This document shows positions 27,367-36,686 of a stretch of 64,000 nucleotides of DNA, in pieces. The notes under the pieces were generated by a model. The model was not told where the DNA came from. It did no database searches and was given only the letters and a program-made list of their open reading frames with translations. The translations under genes and the position numbers were made by a program. Numbering within the stretch: the first letter of the stretch is position 1; the number at the start of each line of letters is the position of its first letter. The DNA comes from Planctomycetota bacterium (GTDB taxonomy: Bacteria > Planctomycetota > Phycisphaerae > SM23-33): assembly GCA_022705325.1 (NCBI GenBank), contig JAKJER010000021.1:36090-100089 (forward strand), read 5' to 3'.

Positions 27367-28116
27367 TTACCGCGGCATCTTTCGAGCGGCGCTCTGGTCC
27401 AGGATGATGTACAGCAGCCCGCTGTCGGGCCGGACACGGGCGGCGGGGACGGTGGGACTGGGGCCCATGAGGTCGGCGACGGCGTCGGCCTTGTCCTCGC
27501 CGGTGACCAGGAGGACAACGGCCTGGGCGGCGTTGATCAGCGGGAAGGTGAAGGTCATGCGGTTCCGTCCCAGTACGGGGACGAACTGGCTGACCACAAG
27601 CCTGGAGGTCTCGTCGAGGGCGGGCGTGTTGGGGAAGAGGCTGGCGGTATGCCCGTCGCCGCCCATGCCCAGCAGGACGAGGTCGAAGCTGGGAATGTCG
27701 TTCGCCCCGGCCGGGACGCGCTCGCGAACGACCCGTTCGTAGATGGCGGCGGCGGCGTCCAGGTCGTCGGCGTCGGCGGGCATGGGGTGGACCCGGTCGA
27801 GACTGATGGGCACGTGGTCCAACAGGGCCCGCTGGACCATGCGGTAGTTGCTCTCGATATGGTCGTGGGGGACGGTTCGCTCGTCGCCGAAAAAGATCTC
27901 AAGCCACTGCCAGGGCTCGCCCAGTTCGCCGCCGTATCGGGCCAGGGTCTGGTAGAGCGCGTGAGGGGTGGTCCCCCCGGCCAAGGCGACGCGGCAGGGC
28001 TTGCTCTGGGCGGCCCGCTCGCAGAGGGCGGAGCGAAAGATGCTGGCGACAAGCTGCGTGGCTTTCTCCGCCGTAGGTTCGATCAACAACCGCATGTTGT
28101 CCTTGCCCTGTGACAT
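27367..28116 (-). CDS. pgl: 6-phosphogluconolactonase
   Basis: 249 residues from ATG 28116 (GAGG six bases upstream; a longer frame is open but lacks a ribosome-binding site). Family motifs: ALAGGTTPHALY, FFGDERTVP, and LLGMGGDGHTASLFP, which hold the sugar-phosphate binding and catalytic His. It hydrolyses 6-phosphogluconolactone to 6-phosphogluconate in the oxidative pentose phosphate pathway, in the cytoplasm. It lies 93 bases downstream of zwf, which makes its substrate. Confidence 0.95.
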   Translation of the reverse strand: MSQGKDNMRLLIEPTAEKATQLVASIFRSALCERAAQSKPCRVALAGGTTPHALYQTLARYGGELGEPWQWLEIFFGDERTVPHDHIESNYRMVQRALLDHVPISLDRVHPMPADADDLDAAAAIYERVVRERVPAGANDIPSFDLVLLGMGGDGHTASLFPNTPALDETSRLVVSQFVPVLGRNRMTFTFPLINAAQAVVLLVTGEDKADAVADLMGPSPTVPAARVRPDSGLLYIILDQSAARKMPR

Positions 28117-28209
28117 GCTCCACCTCGTGCCACCGCGAAGCCCCTTGCGGCGCACCAGTACCTTACCATGAATCCAGGCAATTGCCAATCGAAACGTACC
28201 GGCCAACGA

Positions 28210-29739
<1,530 letters not shown>

Positions 29740-29831
29740 GGCGTTCCTTTCTGGCCGGGGGGAATCCGCCGGCGGTCCATTCTAATCCCCGGGGGGGCAC
29801 AGGACAAATCTCGATTGGTTCCCCCTTGCGG

Positions 29832-29837
29832 TATAAT
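29832..29837 (+). promoter_or_regulatory. TATAAT immediately upstream of a start codon
   Basis: A perfect TATAAT ends ten bases before ATG 29848 (an in-frame ATG also begins at 29836 inside it). The predicted transcription start falls about four bases before the start codon, with no ribosome-binding site in between, so a leaderless mRNA is likely. The -35 region is weak. Confidence 0.45.
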
Positions 29838-29847
29838 GCACTCAGCC

Positions 29848-31089
29848 ATGGACGATGCACAGCAACAGGTCGTGCGGACCCTGGGCCGGCTTCGCCGGCA
29901 GATGGTCGCCCGCCTGGTGGGCGAGTCGGCCGCTGTCGCGTGCGCCGCGGCAGCCCTGGGAGCAGCCTGCGCGCAGGCGGGATGGCTGCTGCTGGAGTGG
30001 TCGCTTCCCGTGGCCGTCGCGCTGTGCCTGCTGCCGCTGGCGGGCGGGCTGGCGCTGATGACGGGGCGCCGGCTGCGGCGGACCCTCGCACTGGACCCGA
30101 TGGCGGGCGACTGGGCGGCGGCCGCGTGGATCGCCAATTCCCTGGCCGTCGCGCTGGCCCTGGCGGGCGGGTGGCACGGCGCCTGGCCGGCGTGGGCCTG
30201 GCCGGCGGTCTTCGTGCCGGCGGCAGCCCTGGCTGGCGCGGCGGCGGCCTGGTTGAACAGGCCGGACTTCGTTCAGGCAGCCATCCGGATCGACCGACTG
30301 GGCGGCTTCCACGACCGCGTCGCGACGGCGGCGGAACTGACCCTGAAGAAGGGGGCAGCCACGTTCTCGCCGGCCCAGGGGTGTCTGCTTCGCCAGGCGG
30401 CAACCGTGCTGGCGGGCGAGCGGGGCAGCCAACTGAGCTTCTGGACCCGCACGAGGCGCACGCCGGCCCTGCTGTTGTTGGCGCTGCTGTTGTGCGGGAG
30501 TCTGCTCCTGCCGGACCTGCTCGGGCGCGGTGACGAACTGAGCGGGCAACTGGCCGGCCTCGATGACAGCCAGCGGCGCGAGTTGGTCCAACGCCTCCAC
30601 CAGCAGGCGGCAGCTGCAAAGGGCGACGAGCAAGCCGCCCTGGCCAAGGCGGTCGAAGTCGTCGAGTTCAAGAATCAGGCCGAGTTGGAGGAGGCGCTGC
30701 GCAAGCTGGAGGCCCAGGGCTTCCGCGTCCGCGCGCTGTTGGCCGAGGAAGTCAGACAACTGGCCCAGGCGGACGCCAAGGCCGGCGGCCACGGTGCGGG
30801 CGGACAGGCCGCCACCTCGCCGACCACCCAGGAGGGGTCCCCGACGTACGTCCATCTCCAACCCGAGGGCGTGGTCCGCGTCCGCGTGTGGGACCCGGAT
30901 TACGCCCGTCTGCTGAGTACCCGCCCGGCCGGGCAGGGCGGCCCGGAGGCTTCGCCGCAAGGCCCGCTCGTGCCTTTCGATCAAGCCTGGCAGGCCGCCT
31001 GCCGTCAGGCCGAGCAAGCCCTCGACGCGAGCGAGGTCCCCAGCGAACATCGCGGCCTGGTCCGCCGGTTCTTCGACCTGCCCAGGTAG
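29848..31089 (+). CDS. Membrane protein with four predicted helices and a coiled-coil C-terminus
   Basis: 413 residues. Hydrophobic segments at about 28-48, 52-70, 92-130 (broad, two passes) and 207-228, then a soluble C-terminal half with a charged helical stretch ('EFKNQAELEEALRKLEAQGF'). The segment 'AAIRIDRLGGFHDRVATAAEL' resembles the N-terminal part of DUF4175-like planctomycete membrane proteins. No enzyme motif. It is divergent from zwf and converges on the beta-CASP nuclease gene, 34 bases apart. The function is unknown. Confidence 0.75.
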   Translation: MDDAQQQVVRTLGRLRRQMVARLVGESAAVACAAAALGAACAQAGWLLLEWSLPVAVALCLLPLAGGLALMTGRRLRRTLALDPMAGDWAAAAWIANSLAVALALAGGWHGAWPAWAWPAVFVPAAALAGAAAAWLNRPDFVQAAIRIDRLGGFHDRVATAAELTLKKGAATFSPAQGCLLRQAATVLAGERGSQLSFWTRTRRTPALLLLALLLCGSLLLPDLLGRGDELSGQLAGLDDSQRRELVQRLHQQAAAAKGDEQAALAKAVEVVEFKNQAELEEALRKLEAQGFRVRALLAEEVRQLAQADAKAGGHGAGGQAATSPTTQEGSPTYVHLQPEGVVRVRVWDPDYARLLSTRPAGQGGPEASPQGPLVPFDQAWQAACRQAEQALDASEVPSEHRGLVRRFFDLPR

Positions 31090-31123
31090 GTCGGCGGCGA
31101 TTGCGGCCGGGACCTGGAGTGCG

Positions 31124-32524
31124 TCAATCCAGAGGGTATCGCTCGCCGGGGGCGGGGATGTGGACGTTGGGGCAGCCGAGCTTGAGCAGGATGTCTCGCA
31201 TGGCCGCCGGCTGGGTGCCTTCACCGTGGACGCAAAACGCCCCGCGAAGCTTCGGGGCCAGAGGGGCAAAGGCCCGGGCGAAATCGGCCGAGTCCGCGTG
31301 GGCCGAAAAGCCGTTGAGCACCTCCACGCGGCACAGCAGCTTGTACATCCGCCCGAAGATCTTAAGCTCCTCGCGTCGCTCGACGATCCGCCGCCCCAGC
31401 GTGTGCTGGGCCATGAAGCCCACGATCACCACCGTGTTGGACTCGTTCTCGATGTTGTTCTTGAGGTGGTGCAGGATGCGCCCCGCCTCGCACATGCCGG
31501 CCGAGGCGATGACCACGCACGGACGGTCGCTGTGGTTGAGCGCCTTGGAGTCCTCCACGCGCGTGATGTACGTCGCCACGTGATCGCCGAAGATGTCGCC
31601 CTCCTGCTTGTAGAACTTCCGGGCCTCTTCGTCGTAACACTCGGGGTGCTTCTGGAAGATCTCGGTGGCGTTGACCGACAGGGGCGAGTCCACGTAGATC
31701 GGCAGCTTTTCGAGCTGCCCGGCGGCGATGGCCCGCGCCAGGTAGTACACCAGGTTCTGCGTTCGCCCCACGCTGAAGGAGGGGATGATGACCTTGCCCC
31801 CCACCGAGCGGGTCTGGTCGATGATCTCCACCAGGCGCTGCTGCATGTCATCGGCCTCGGCGTGGCGGCGGTCGGCGTAGGTGGACTCGGTGATCAAGTA
31901 GTCCACCGGCGGCAGCGGCTCGGCCGGGTCGCGCAGGATCGGCATGTGGAAGCGACCGAAGTCGCCCGTGTAGAGCAGGCGGACCGGATCGGGGCGGCGC
32001 AGCTCGACCAACACCATGGCCGAGCCGAGGATGTGCCCGGCCTCCAGGAACGTCGCCGTGGCGTGCTCGCTGAACCGGGCGACCTGGTCGTAGGCGACGG
32101 CGTGGAAGTACTTGGCCGACGCCCGGGCGTCCTTGACGGTGTACAGGGGCAGGATGTAATCGCTGCGCCGGCTGGCGCGCTTCTCGTTCCAGAAGCGGGC
32201 GTCTTCCTCCTGGATGTGGGCGGAGTCGGCCAGCATCACGTCACACAGGTCGCAGGTGGCGGGCGTGGCGTAGACGGGCCCGCTGAAGCCGTGCCGGACC
32301 AGGCCCGGAATGTTGCCGCTGTGGTCGATGTGGGCGTGGCTCAACAGCACACCCGAAAGCTTCTCGGGCGGCATGGGAAAGCTGGTGTTTCGGTCGCGGG
32401 CCTCCTGGCGATGTCCCTGGAACAGGCCGCAGTCCATGGCGAAACTCTGGCCATTCAGATGCAGCAGGTGCATGGAGCCGGTCACCGTCTGGGCCGCTCC
32501 GTGAAATTCCAGTTCGGCTCTCAA
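31124..32524 (-). CDS. MBL-fold/beta-CASP RNA-processing exonuclease family protein
   Basis: 466 residues if translation starts at TTG 32524, which has AGGA eight bases upstream and puts the N-terminus where the family begins ('ELEFHGAAQTVTGSMHLL'); no ATG or GTG fits. The zinc site is HAHIDH (63-68). The beta-CASP region includes 'PSFSVGRTQNLVYYLARAI' and a late 'NGFSAHADSAD' motif. The family contains RNase J/CPSF-73-like nucleases acting on mRNA 3' ends, and YsH1-type bacterial homologues. Cytoplasmic. It stands alone on the minus strand. Confidence 0.9.
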   Translation of the reverse strand: MRAELEFHGAAQTVTGSMHLLHLNGQSFAMDCGLFQGHRQEARDRNTSFPMPPEKLSGVLLSHAHIDHSGNIPGLVRHGFSGPVYATPATCDLCDVMLADSAHIQEEDARFWNEKRASRRSDYILPLYTVKDARASAKYFHAVAYDQVARFSEHATATFLEAGHILGSAMVLVELRRPDPVRLLYTGDFGRFHMPILRDPAEPLPPVDYLITESTYADRRHAEADDMQQRLVEIIDQTRSVGGKVIIPSFSVGRTQNLVYYLARAIAAGQLEKLPIYVDSPLSVNATEIFQKHPECYDEEARKFYKQEGDIFGDHVATYITRVEDSKALNHSDRPCVVIASAGMCEAGRILHHLKNNIENESNTVVIVGFMAQHTLGRRIVERREELKIFGRMYKLLCRVEVLNGFSAHADSADFARAFAPLAPKLRGAFCVHGEGTQPAAMRDILLKLGCPNVHIPAPGERYPLD

Positions 32525-32796
32525 TTTCCGCGTCCTGCTCCTTTGGCCGGGCCGATCCGTCCGCCCGGCCCTCCATGCGTAGCCTACCAAACAACCGGAT
32601 GCTTTCCAACCGGGAAACGAGGGATTTGGGGGTCGTTTTAGGAGCCAGCCCGCGGGCAGGGCGATTGGGGGAAAGGCCCATGAAAGGCCTTGCGCCGGCC
32701 TTGACGCCGAGGCAGTGGAAGGGAATGGAAGTCGCGGGAACCGTGGGCCGCTGCGTTTTCCTTGCCCCGCGCGCCCGCCCGCGGTAGGCTGACGTC

Positions 32797-33756
32797 ATGT
32801 ACAGCATCCTGTCCAAGGCGATGCGGACGGCCCCCGTTTGCGCGGCGGCCGTGGGGCTTCTGGTCCTGATCACCTGCTGCGGGCCCGCCTGGGCCCAGGA
32901 ACGCGAGGGGCCGGAGTTCGACCCGGCCCGCCTGGAGGCCGACCGACCGCCCCCGCGAACCCAGCCCCCCCGCACGGCAACGGACACTCTTGACCGGCCG
33001 CTCATCCAGCCATCGACTCACCGGGCCGGCTACATCGACCTCCAACCGCCAGGCCAGCGCGAGTTCATCCTCGACCAGGCCGACCTCCTCTCACCCGAGG
33101 AAGAGAAGAAGATACGCGAGGTCGCCTCCAGCCTGCTCAAGGATAAGGCCACGCCGGTTATCGTGGTGACCATCGAGAGCATGGCCGCCCACAACGGCGC
33201 GGGGATGCGGATCGAGACCTTCGCCCGCCTGCTGTTCGACCAGTGGCAGATCGGGCACGAGAAGCTGGGGGAGACGAACTGGAACACGGGCATCCTCCTG
33301 CTGGTGTCGCGCCGTGACCGCAAGGCCCGCATCGAACTGGGGGCCGGCTGGAAGCGCGACAAGGACGACGCCGCCCGCAAGATCATGGACGACCTGATCA
33401 TTCCCCGCTTCAAGGACGGCGACTATGCGGCAGGGATTGTGGCGGGTGTCGAGGGCCTGGACAAGATGGCCCGCGACCTGGAGTTGCCGAAGAAGCCCGT
33501 TTCGCCCCTGCGCATCCTGCTGATCGTCGCGGCTGTGGGCCTGGGCATCTTCACGGTCGTCTCGCTGGCCCGCCGCGGCAGCGGCGGGTGGGCGTGGGTA
33601 TTCTGGGGCGTGGCGCTGGGGATCGTGGGGATGATCCTGTACAGCGTCCTGAGCAACGCGGGCCGGCGAGGCGGAGGCGGGGGCGGAGGCGGGTTCTCCG
33701 GCGGGTCGTTCGGCGGGGGGTTCTCCGGCGGGGGCGGGGCTACGGGCTCCTGGTAG
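32797..33756 (+). CDS. TPM-domain protein (YgcG type) with Gly-rich C-terminus
   Basis: 319 residues. A signal peptide (cleavage near PAWA-QE) is followed by a TPM domain (about 85-225: 'FILDQADLLSPEEEKKI', 'NTGILLLVSRRDRKARIELG'), two membrane helices (about 236-256 and 266-286) and a Gly/Ser/Phe-rich tail ending ATGSW. TPM proteins are membrane-anchored, with a periplasmic domain implicated in photosystem II repair in plants; their bacterial role is unclear. It leads a two-gene operon with another TPM protein 12 bases downstream. Confidence 0.9.
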   Translation: MYSILSKAMRTAPVCAAAVGLLVLITCCGPAWAQEREGPEFDPARLEADRPPPRTQPPRTATDTLDRPLIQPSTHRAGYIDLQPPGQREFILDQADLLSPEEEKKIREVASSLLKDKATPVIVVTIESMAAHNGAGMRIETFARLLFDQWQIGHEKLGETNWNTGILLLVSRRDRKARIELGAGWKRDKDDAARKIMDDLIIPRFKDGDYAAGIVAGVEGLDKMARDLELPKKPVSPLRILLIVAAVGLGIFTVVSLARRGSGGWAWVFWGVALGIVGMILYSVLSNAGRRGGGGGGGGFSGGSFGGGFSGGGGATGSW

Positions 33757-33768
33757 GAAAGGCCAATC

Positions 33769-34443
33769 ATGCAACGAGCCAGCACACTCTTCAGCGAGCA
33801 GCAGAAGCAGCAGATCGCCCGGGCCGTCGCCCAGGCGGAGTCGGCCACGTCAGCCGAGATCATCCCGGCTGTGGCCACCGCGTCCGGCCGCTATGACCGC
33901 GGCGAAGACCTGGTGGGCCTGTGGCTGGGTCTGGCAGCCATGATCGTCGCCTGGACCGTCCTGCCCGGAAACCCCGACGCCGGAAGCTGGGGCGGCTGGC
34001 CTGCCTGGGTGACCCCCGTCTGCCTGGCCGGGGTGACGCTGGCCGGCTTCATTGTCGGCGCCGTCGTCGCCTCCCGCGTCGGATGGCTGAGACGTCTGAC
34101 CACGCCCAACGAGGAGATGGCCGACGACGTCCTGCGGCGGGCTCAGCACGTGTTCTTCGACAGCCGCGTCCACCACACCGCCGGACGGACGGGGCTGCTT
34201 ATCTACGTCTCGCTCTTCGAGCGCATGGCCGCCGTAGTCGCGGATCAGGCCGTCCTGGACAAACTGGGCAACCCCGCCCTGATGGAGCTTCGCGACCGCT
34301 TGGTGGAAGCCCTCAAGACCCAGCCCCCCACCGAAGCCCTCTGCGCCGCCATTCAGGCCGCCGGCGAGAGGCTCGCCCCCGTCCTGCCCCGCGCCGACGA
34401 CGACGTCAACGAACTGCCCGACGCGCTGGTGACGATCGATTAG
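33769..34443 (+). CDS. Second TPM-domain membrane protein
   Basis: 224 residues. The N-terminus 'FSEQQKQQIARAVAQAESATSAEIIP' begins the TPM domain, which is interrupted by two membrane helices (about 49-67 and 79-105) and resumes with 'HHTAGRTGLLIYVSLFERMAAVVAD'. No signal peptide. The frequent pairing of two such proteins suggests a complex with the preceding gene product. AGGAAAGG precedes the ATG. Confidence 0.88.
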   Translation: MQRASTLFSEQQKQQIARAVAQAESATSAEIIPAVATASGRYDRGEDLVGLWLGLAAMIVAWTVLPGNPDAGSWGGWPAWVTPVCLAGVTLAGFIVGAVVASRVGWLRRLTTPNEEMADDVLRRAQHVFFDSRVHHTAGRTGLLIYVSLFERMAAVVADQAVLDKLGNPALMELRDRLVEALKTQPPTEALCAAIQAAGERLAPVLPRADDDVNELPDALVTID

Positions 34444-34493
34444 AGGACGCCCCTGCGCCCCGAGCATGCAAGGCCTTCCGCAAGCCTGGCAAC

Positions 34494-34531
34494 GGAACCA
34501 GCCCGGACCCCTAAGGGGCCCGGGCTGTTCC
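34494..34531 (+). terminator. Rho-independent-like terminator after the TPM operon
   Basis: AGCCCGGACCCC (34500-34511), a TAA loop and GGGGCCCGGGCT (34515-34526) form a 12-bp stem with one mismatch. After a bulge it extends with GGAAC/GTTCC for five more pairs. It lies between the converging TPM operon and the DUF3795 gene and could serve both. Confidence 0.7.
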
Positions 34532-34554
34532 TTGCACAGGAGACAGTCCGTGCG

Positions 34555-34908
34555 TCAGGCCATCTTGGCCTTGATCTTGTCCAGGAAGGCCTGAGCGTAC
34601 GGCCTGCCGACCAGCTTCTTGCACGAGGCGAACATCTTGCAGCCCGTGCCGCAGTAGTCGATCTTCTTCATGGCTGCGCACTTGAGGACGGGGCAGCCCT
34701 TCTTCTCGATCTGGGCTTCGGTGGCCATCTTGCCGGTAGCGCAGCCCTTGCACTTGCCCGCCGCCATCAGCGGGCAGACCGTGCAGGAGATGCCGCAGGC
34801 GGCGACCATCTGTTTCTCGTCGTCAGCGGCGTGCACGGTCGAAGCTACCACCAGTCCGGCGGCGGCCACCGCGCCTCCACTCAACATCTTGCGTCGTGAG
34901 AGTCCCAT
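34555..34908 (-). CDS. Tat-exported Cys-rich DUF3795 protein
   Basis: 117 residues from ATG 34908 (AGGA eight bases upstream). A Tat signal (MGLSRRKMLSGGAVAAAGLV) is followed by ten Cys at 38, 42, 45, 53, 56, 72, 77, 86, 90 and 96 in the CGxxCxxC...CxxC layout of DUF3795, a probable iron-sulfur or zinc protein of anaerobes. Export of this domain via Tat would fit a folded metal cofactor. It lies 62 bases after the MBL hydrolase in the same direction. Confidence 0.82.
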   Translation of the reverse strand: MGLSRRKMLSGGAVAAAGLVVASTVHAADDEKQMVAACGISCTVCPLMAAGKCKGCATGKMATEAQIEKKGCPVLKCAAMKKIDYCGTGCKMFASCKKLVGRPYAQAFLDKIKAKMA

Positions 34909-34970
34909 TCGTTCATCCTTTCGTGATGGGGCAACGTCCCGCCGTCCGGCCCCGCGGCCGGGCGTCTGTT

Positions 34971-35816
34971 TCAGGGCGTCTTGAATTCCACAATCGTGCC
35001 CACCGGGCACGGGTGACAGGCCTGGCCGAACTCACGGCGCAGGCGGGCCCAGGCGACCGGGCCGGTGCAGTGGGCGGGCCACAACTCGACCACGCCCAAC
35101 TCCCGGAAGGCGGCGACCGTCCGTTCCAGGCGTTCCTGGCTGACCGAATGCAGGTGCATGCCGCCCAGGACGGCCCGGATGGGCTTGTCGCCGCCCAGGC
35201 GCCTGACGTAGCGAAGCGTGTTCACCACGCCGCTGTGGGCGCAGCCGAGCACGACGACAAGCCCGCCGTCGGCCTCGAAGAACAGGGCCTGGTCGTCGTT
35301 CAGCGGGTCGCCGCGCCGGCCCGCCTGGTCGAGGAAGAAGCCCCCGCCGTCGGTCTCGAACTCGCACTCCCGCGGGACCGGCCCGGTGACGCGGAAGGGC
35401 CCGACCACGTCCCGGGGGCCTTCGACCCGGACGTATTGGCGGGTATGGTCGGCCAGGGCCTGCTCCGTCCAGAAGGGCATGCCTACGGAGCGAAACGACC
35501 CGTCGCCCTGGCGAACGTAGCGGGGCAGGAAGGCGTCGCGATGGGCGAAGACCGGCGGGCGAAGCGAGGACCGCAGGGCGTCGCCCAGCCCGCCCGTGTG
35601 GTCGTAGTGCCCGTGGCTGAGCACGATCGCGTCGGTGTGTTCCAGGTGCACGCCCAGCTTGAGGGCGTTGGTGAACAACACCCGCCCCTGCCCCGTGTCG
35701 AAGAGGACCCGCCCGTCCGACGAGTCGAGCCAGAACGACAGCCCGTGCTCGGCCAGCACGTCCGGCCCGGCGGCGGTGTTCTCCACCAGAGCGACGATGC
35801 AAACGGCCGCGGTCAT
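34971..35816 (-). CDS. MBL-fold metallohydrolase
   Basis: 281 residues from ATG 35816 (GAGG six bases upstream). Metal motif HGHYDH (68-73), then 'DGGLVVVLGCAHSGVVNTLRY' and a late 'MHLHSVSQERLERT'. This is the subgroup annotated as 7,8-dihydropterin-6-methyl-4-(beta-D-ribofuranosyl)aminobenzene-phosphate synthase-like, common in anaerobes next to Mrp/orange-protein and TrmO genes. Its ATG overlaps the stop of the preceding TrmO fragment (ATGA). The substrate is unknown. Confidence 0.88.
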   Translation of the reverse strand: MTAAVCIVALVENTAAGPDVLAEHGLSFWLDSSDGRVLFDTGQGRVLFTNALKLGVHLEHTDAIVLSHGHYDHTGGLGDALRSSLRPPVFAHRDAFLPRYVRQGDGSFRSVGMPFWTEQALADHTRQYVRVEGPRDVVGPFRVTGPVPRECEFETDGGGFFLDQAGRRGDPLNDDQALFFEADGGLVVVLGCAHSGVVNTLRYVRRLGGDKPIRAVLGGMHLHSVSQERLERTVAAFRELGVVELWPAHCTGPVAWARLRREFGQACHPCPVGTIVEFKTP

Positions 35817-35929
35817 GAGGCACCTCGCTCGAATCGCCCGTGGGCCAGGCCGGCCTGGATCGGCGCGTCGGAGGCGCAGGTGAAGAACGCGTGAATGACT
35901 CCGATCGGCCTCAACTGCGTCCACACCAT
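35813..35929 (-). pseudogene. 38-residue N-terminal stub of a TrmO/TsaA-like protein
   Basis: ATG 35927-35929 (GGAG five bases upstream) to TGA 35813-35815 encodes LRPIGVIHAFF... and then '...DAPIQ'. This is close to the N-terminal TsaA/TrmO signature PIGVIHSPF...PIQ, a SAM-dependent tRNA-modification family of about 150 or more residues. Here it ends after about 13 further residues, so only the first strand-loop remains and no enzyme can form. The reading frame, ribosome-binding site and ATGA coupling to the MBL gene are intact, as if the gene was shortened by an internal deletion. It could persist only for translational coupling. Confidence 0.6.
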
Positions 35930-35931
35930 GA

Positions 35932-36210
35932 CTACTCCGTCTTCCGCTCTGCCGGTTCCCGCAGACAACCGCCCCTGAGGGGCTTCAGCGAGAAGCCGGG
36001 CATCTCAAACGCCGCCTCACCCAGCCGCCCAGGCGAGAATGCCTGAACCACCTCGTGATGGTCCCGCTCGGCCCCCTCCTGAATCTCCGGCACCAACAAG
36101 CCGGCCCGACACGTCAAGCGCAGGCAAGACTCGGCCCATCCATACTGGCGCGCGGCCTTCATCGCCCATTCGACGGTGCAAGGACCGGGCCATCTGGCTG
36201 GATACAACAT
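35932..36210 (-). CDS. Hypothetical 92-residue protein, first gene of the MBL/DUF3795 operon
   Basis: No family recognised. It has three Cys and a mixed helical pattern (AARQYGWAESCLRLTCRAGL, ERDHHEVVQAF). The stop TAG lies two bases before the TrmO stub's ATG, so it heads a four-ORF operon. The region upstream holds two regulatory dyads, supporting reality. The ribosome-binding site is weak and a later Met at residue 17 could be the start. It may itself be a remnant of a longer gene. Confidence 0.45.
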   Translation of the reverse strand: MLYPARWPGPCTVEWAMKAARQYGWAESCLRLTCRAGLLVPEIQEGAERDHHEVVQAFSPGRLGEAAFEMPGFSLKPLRGGCLREPAERKTE

Positions 36211-36214
36211 AAGA

Positions 36215-36225
36215 CACTATTAGTG
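36215..36225. promoter_or_regulatory. Small dyad CACTA-T-TAGTG before the operon start
   Basis: A perfect 5-1-5 palindrome five bases upstream of the 92-residue ORF, in an AT-rich patch. It could be an operator near the transcription start or the ribosome-binding region. Confidence 0.3.
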
Positions 36226-36269
36226 AGAGGCTTATACGGATATGGCGTGGCGTTCAGATGACCCCCAAT

Positions 36270-36317
36270 CGTTGCAACATGCAACGATGGAAAGATCGTC
36301 ACATTGCATTATGCAAT
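36270..36317. promoter_or_regulatory. Two tandem TTGCA-N3-TGCAA dyads (enhancer-type operators)
   Basis: CGTTGCA-ACA-TGCAACG spans 36270-36286 and ATTGCA-TTA-TGCAAT spans 36303-36317. They share the core TTGCA-N3-TGCAA and their centres are 32 bases apart, about three helical turns. This is the expected form of paired sites for a Fis-domain enhancer-binding protein, and the neighbouring remnant gene encodes such a domain. They lie upstream of the 92-residue/TrmO-stub/MBL/DUF3795 operon. A GG-N10-GC element at about 36250-36264 on the minus strand is a possible but weak sigma-54 promoter. Confidence 0.6.
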
Positions 36318-36364
36318 TCTCAGGGGATGAGCAGGCAGGAGGTGGCCGCTGGCAACAGCACCGT

Positions 36365-36598
36365 TCAGGACCACTTGCGCATCTTGCGAAAGAGCCTGCC
36401 GGGGGTGATGCCCGGTTCGCGGGCAGCAGCCCGATTGCCGCTGTGACGCCCCAGGGCCTGCTCGCGCGGCACGCCGGTGATCTTCGCCGCCGCCCTGTTG
36501 AACGACGTGATCCGCCACTGATCGTCGACAGTGAACACGCCGTCCGAAATCGAGTCCAGGATGATGTCGCGGGCGAAATTGTCTTCGTGCGGTTCCAC
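36365..36598 (-). CDS. Mini PAS-Fis regulator: sigma-54 activator lacking its AAA+ core (or pseudogene)
   Basis: 77 residues from GTG 36598. Residues about 8-50 (ILDSISDGVFTVDDQWRITS, then FNRAAAKITGVPREQALGR) are a PAS domain in the form used by anaerobe sigma-54 activators. Residues about 52-77 (SGNRAAAREPGITPGRLFRK then MRKWS) match the Fis-type helix-turn-helix that ends these proteins. The roughly 300-400 residue AAA+ middle is missing and the two ends are fused in frame. There is no clear ribosome-binding site, so it may be a pseudogene; if made, it could bind the adjacent dyads without activating sigma-54. Confidence 0.6.
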   Translation of the reverse strand: MEPHEDNFARDIILDSISDGVFTVDDQWRITSFNRAAAKITGVPREQALGRHSGNRAAAREPGITPGRLFRKMRKWS

Positions 36599-36686
36599 GC
36601 GTCTGTTGGGGCCGCTGGCGGGACGGAAGTAAAGACCTTTCGTACGACCCCGCCCAAAGCTTCGCGCAGGGGGAGCCGAGGGGTCG

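Noticed and set aside
36250..36264. GG-N10-GC element as a definite sigma-54 promoter
   Set aside because: Only the minimal dinucleotides match; the rest of the -24/-12 consensus does not, and it is very close to the upstream dyads.
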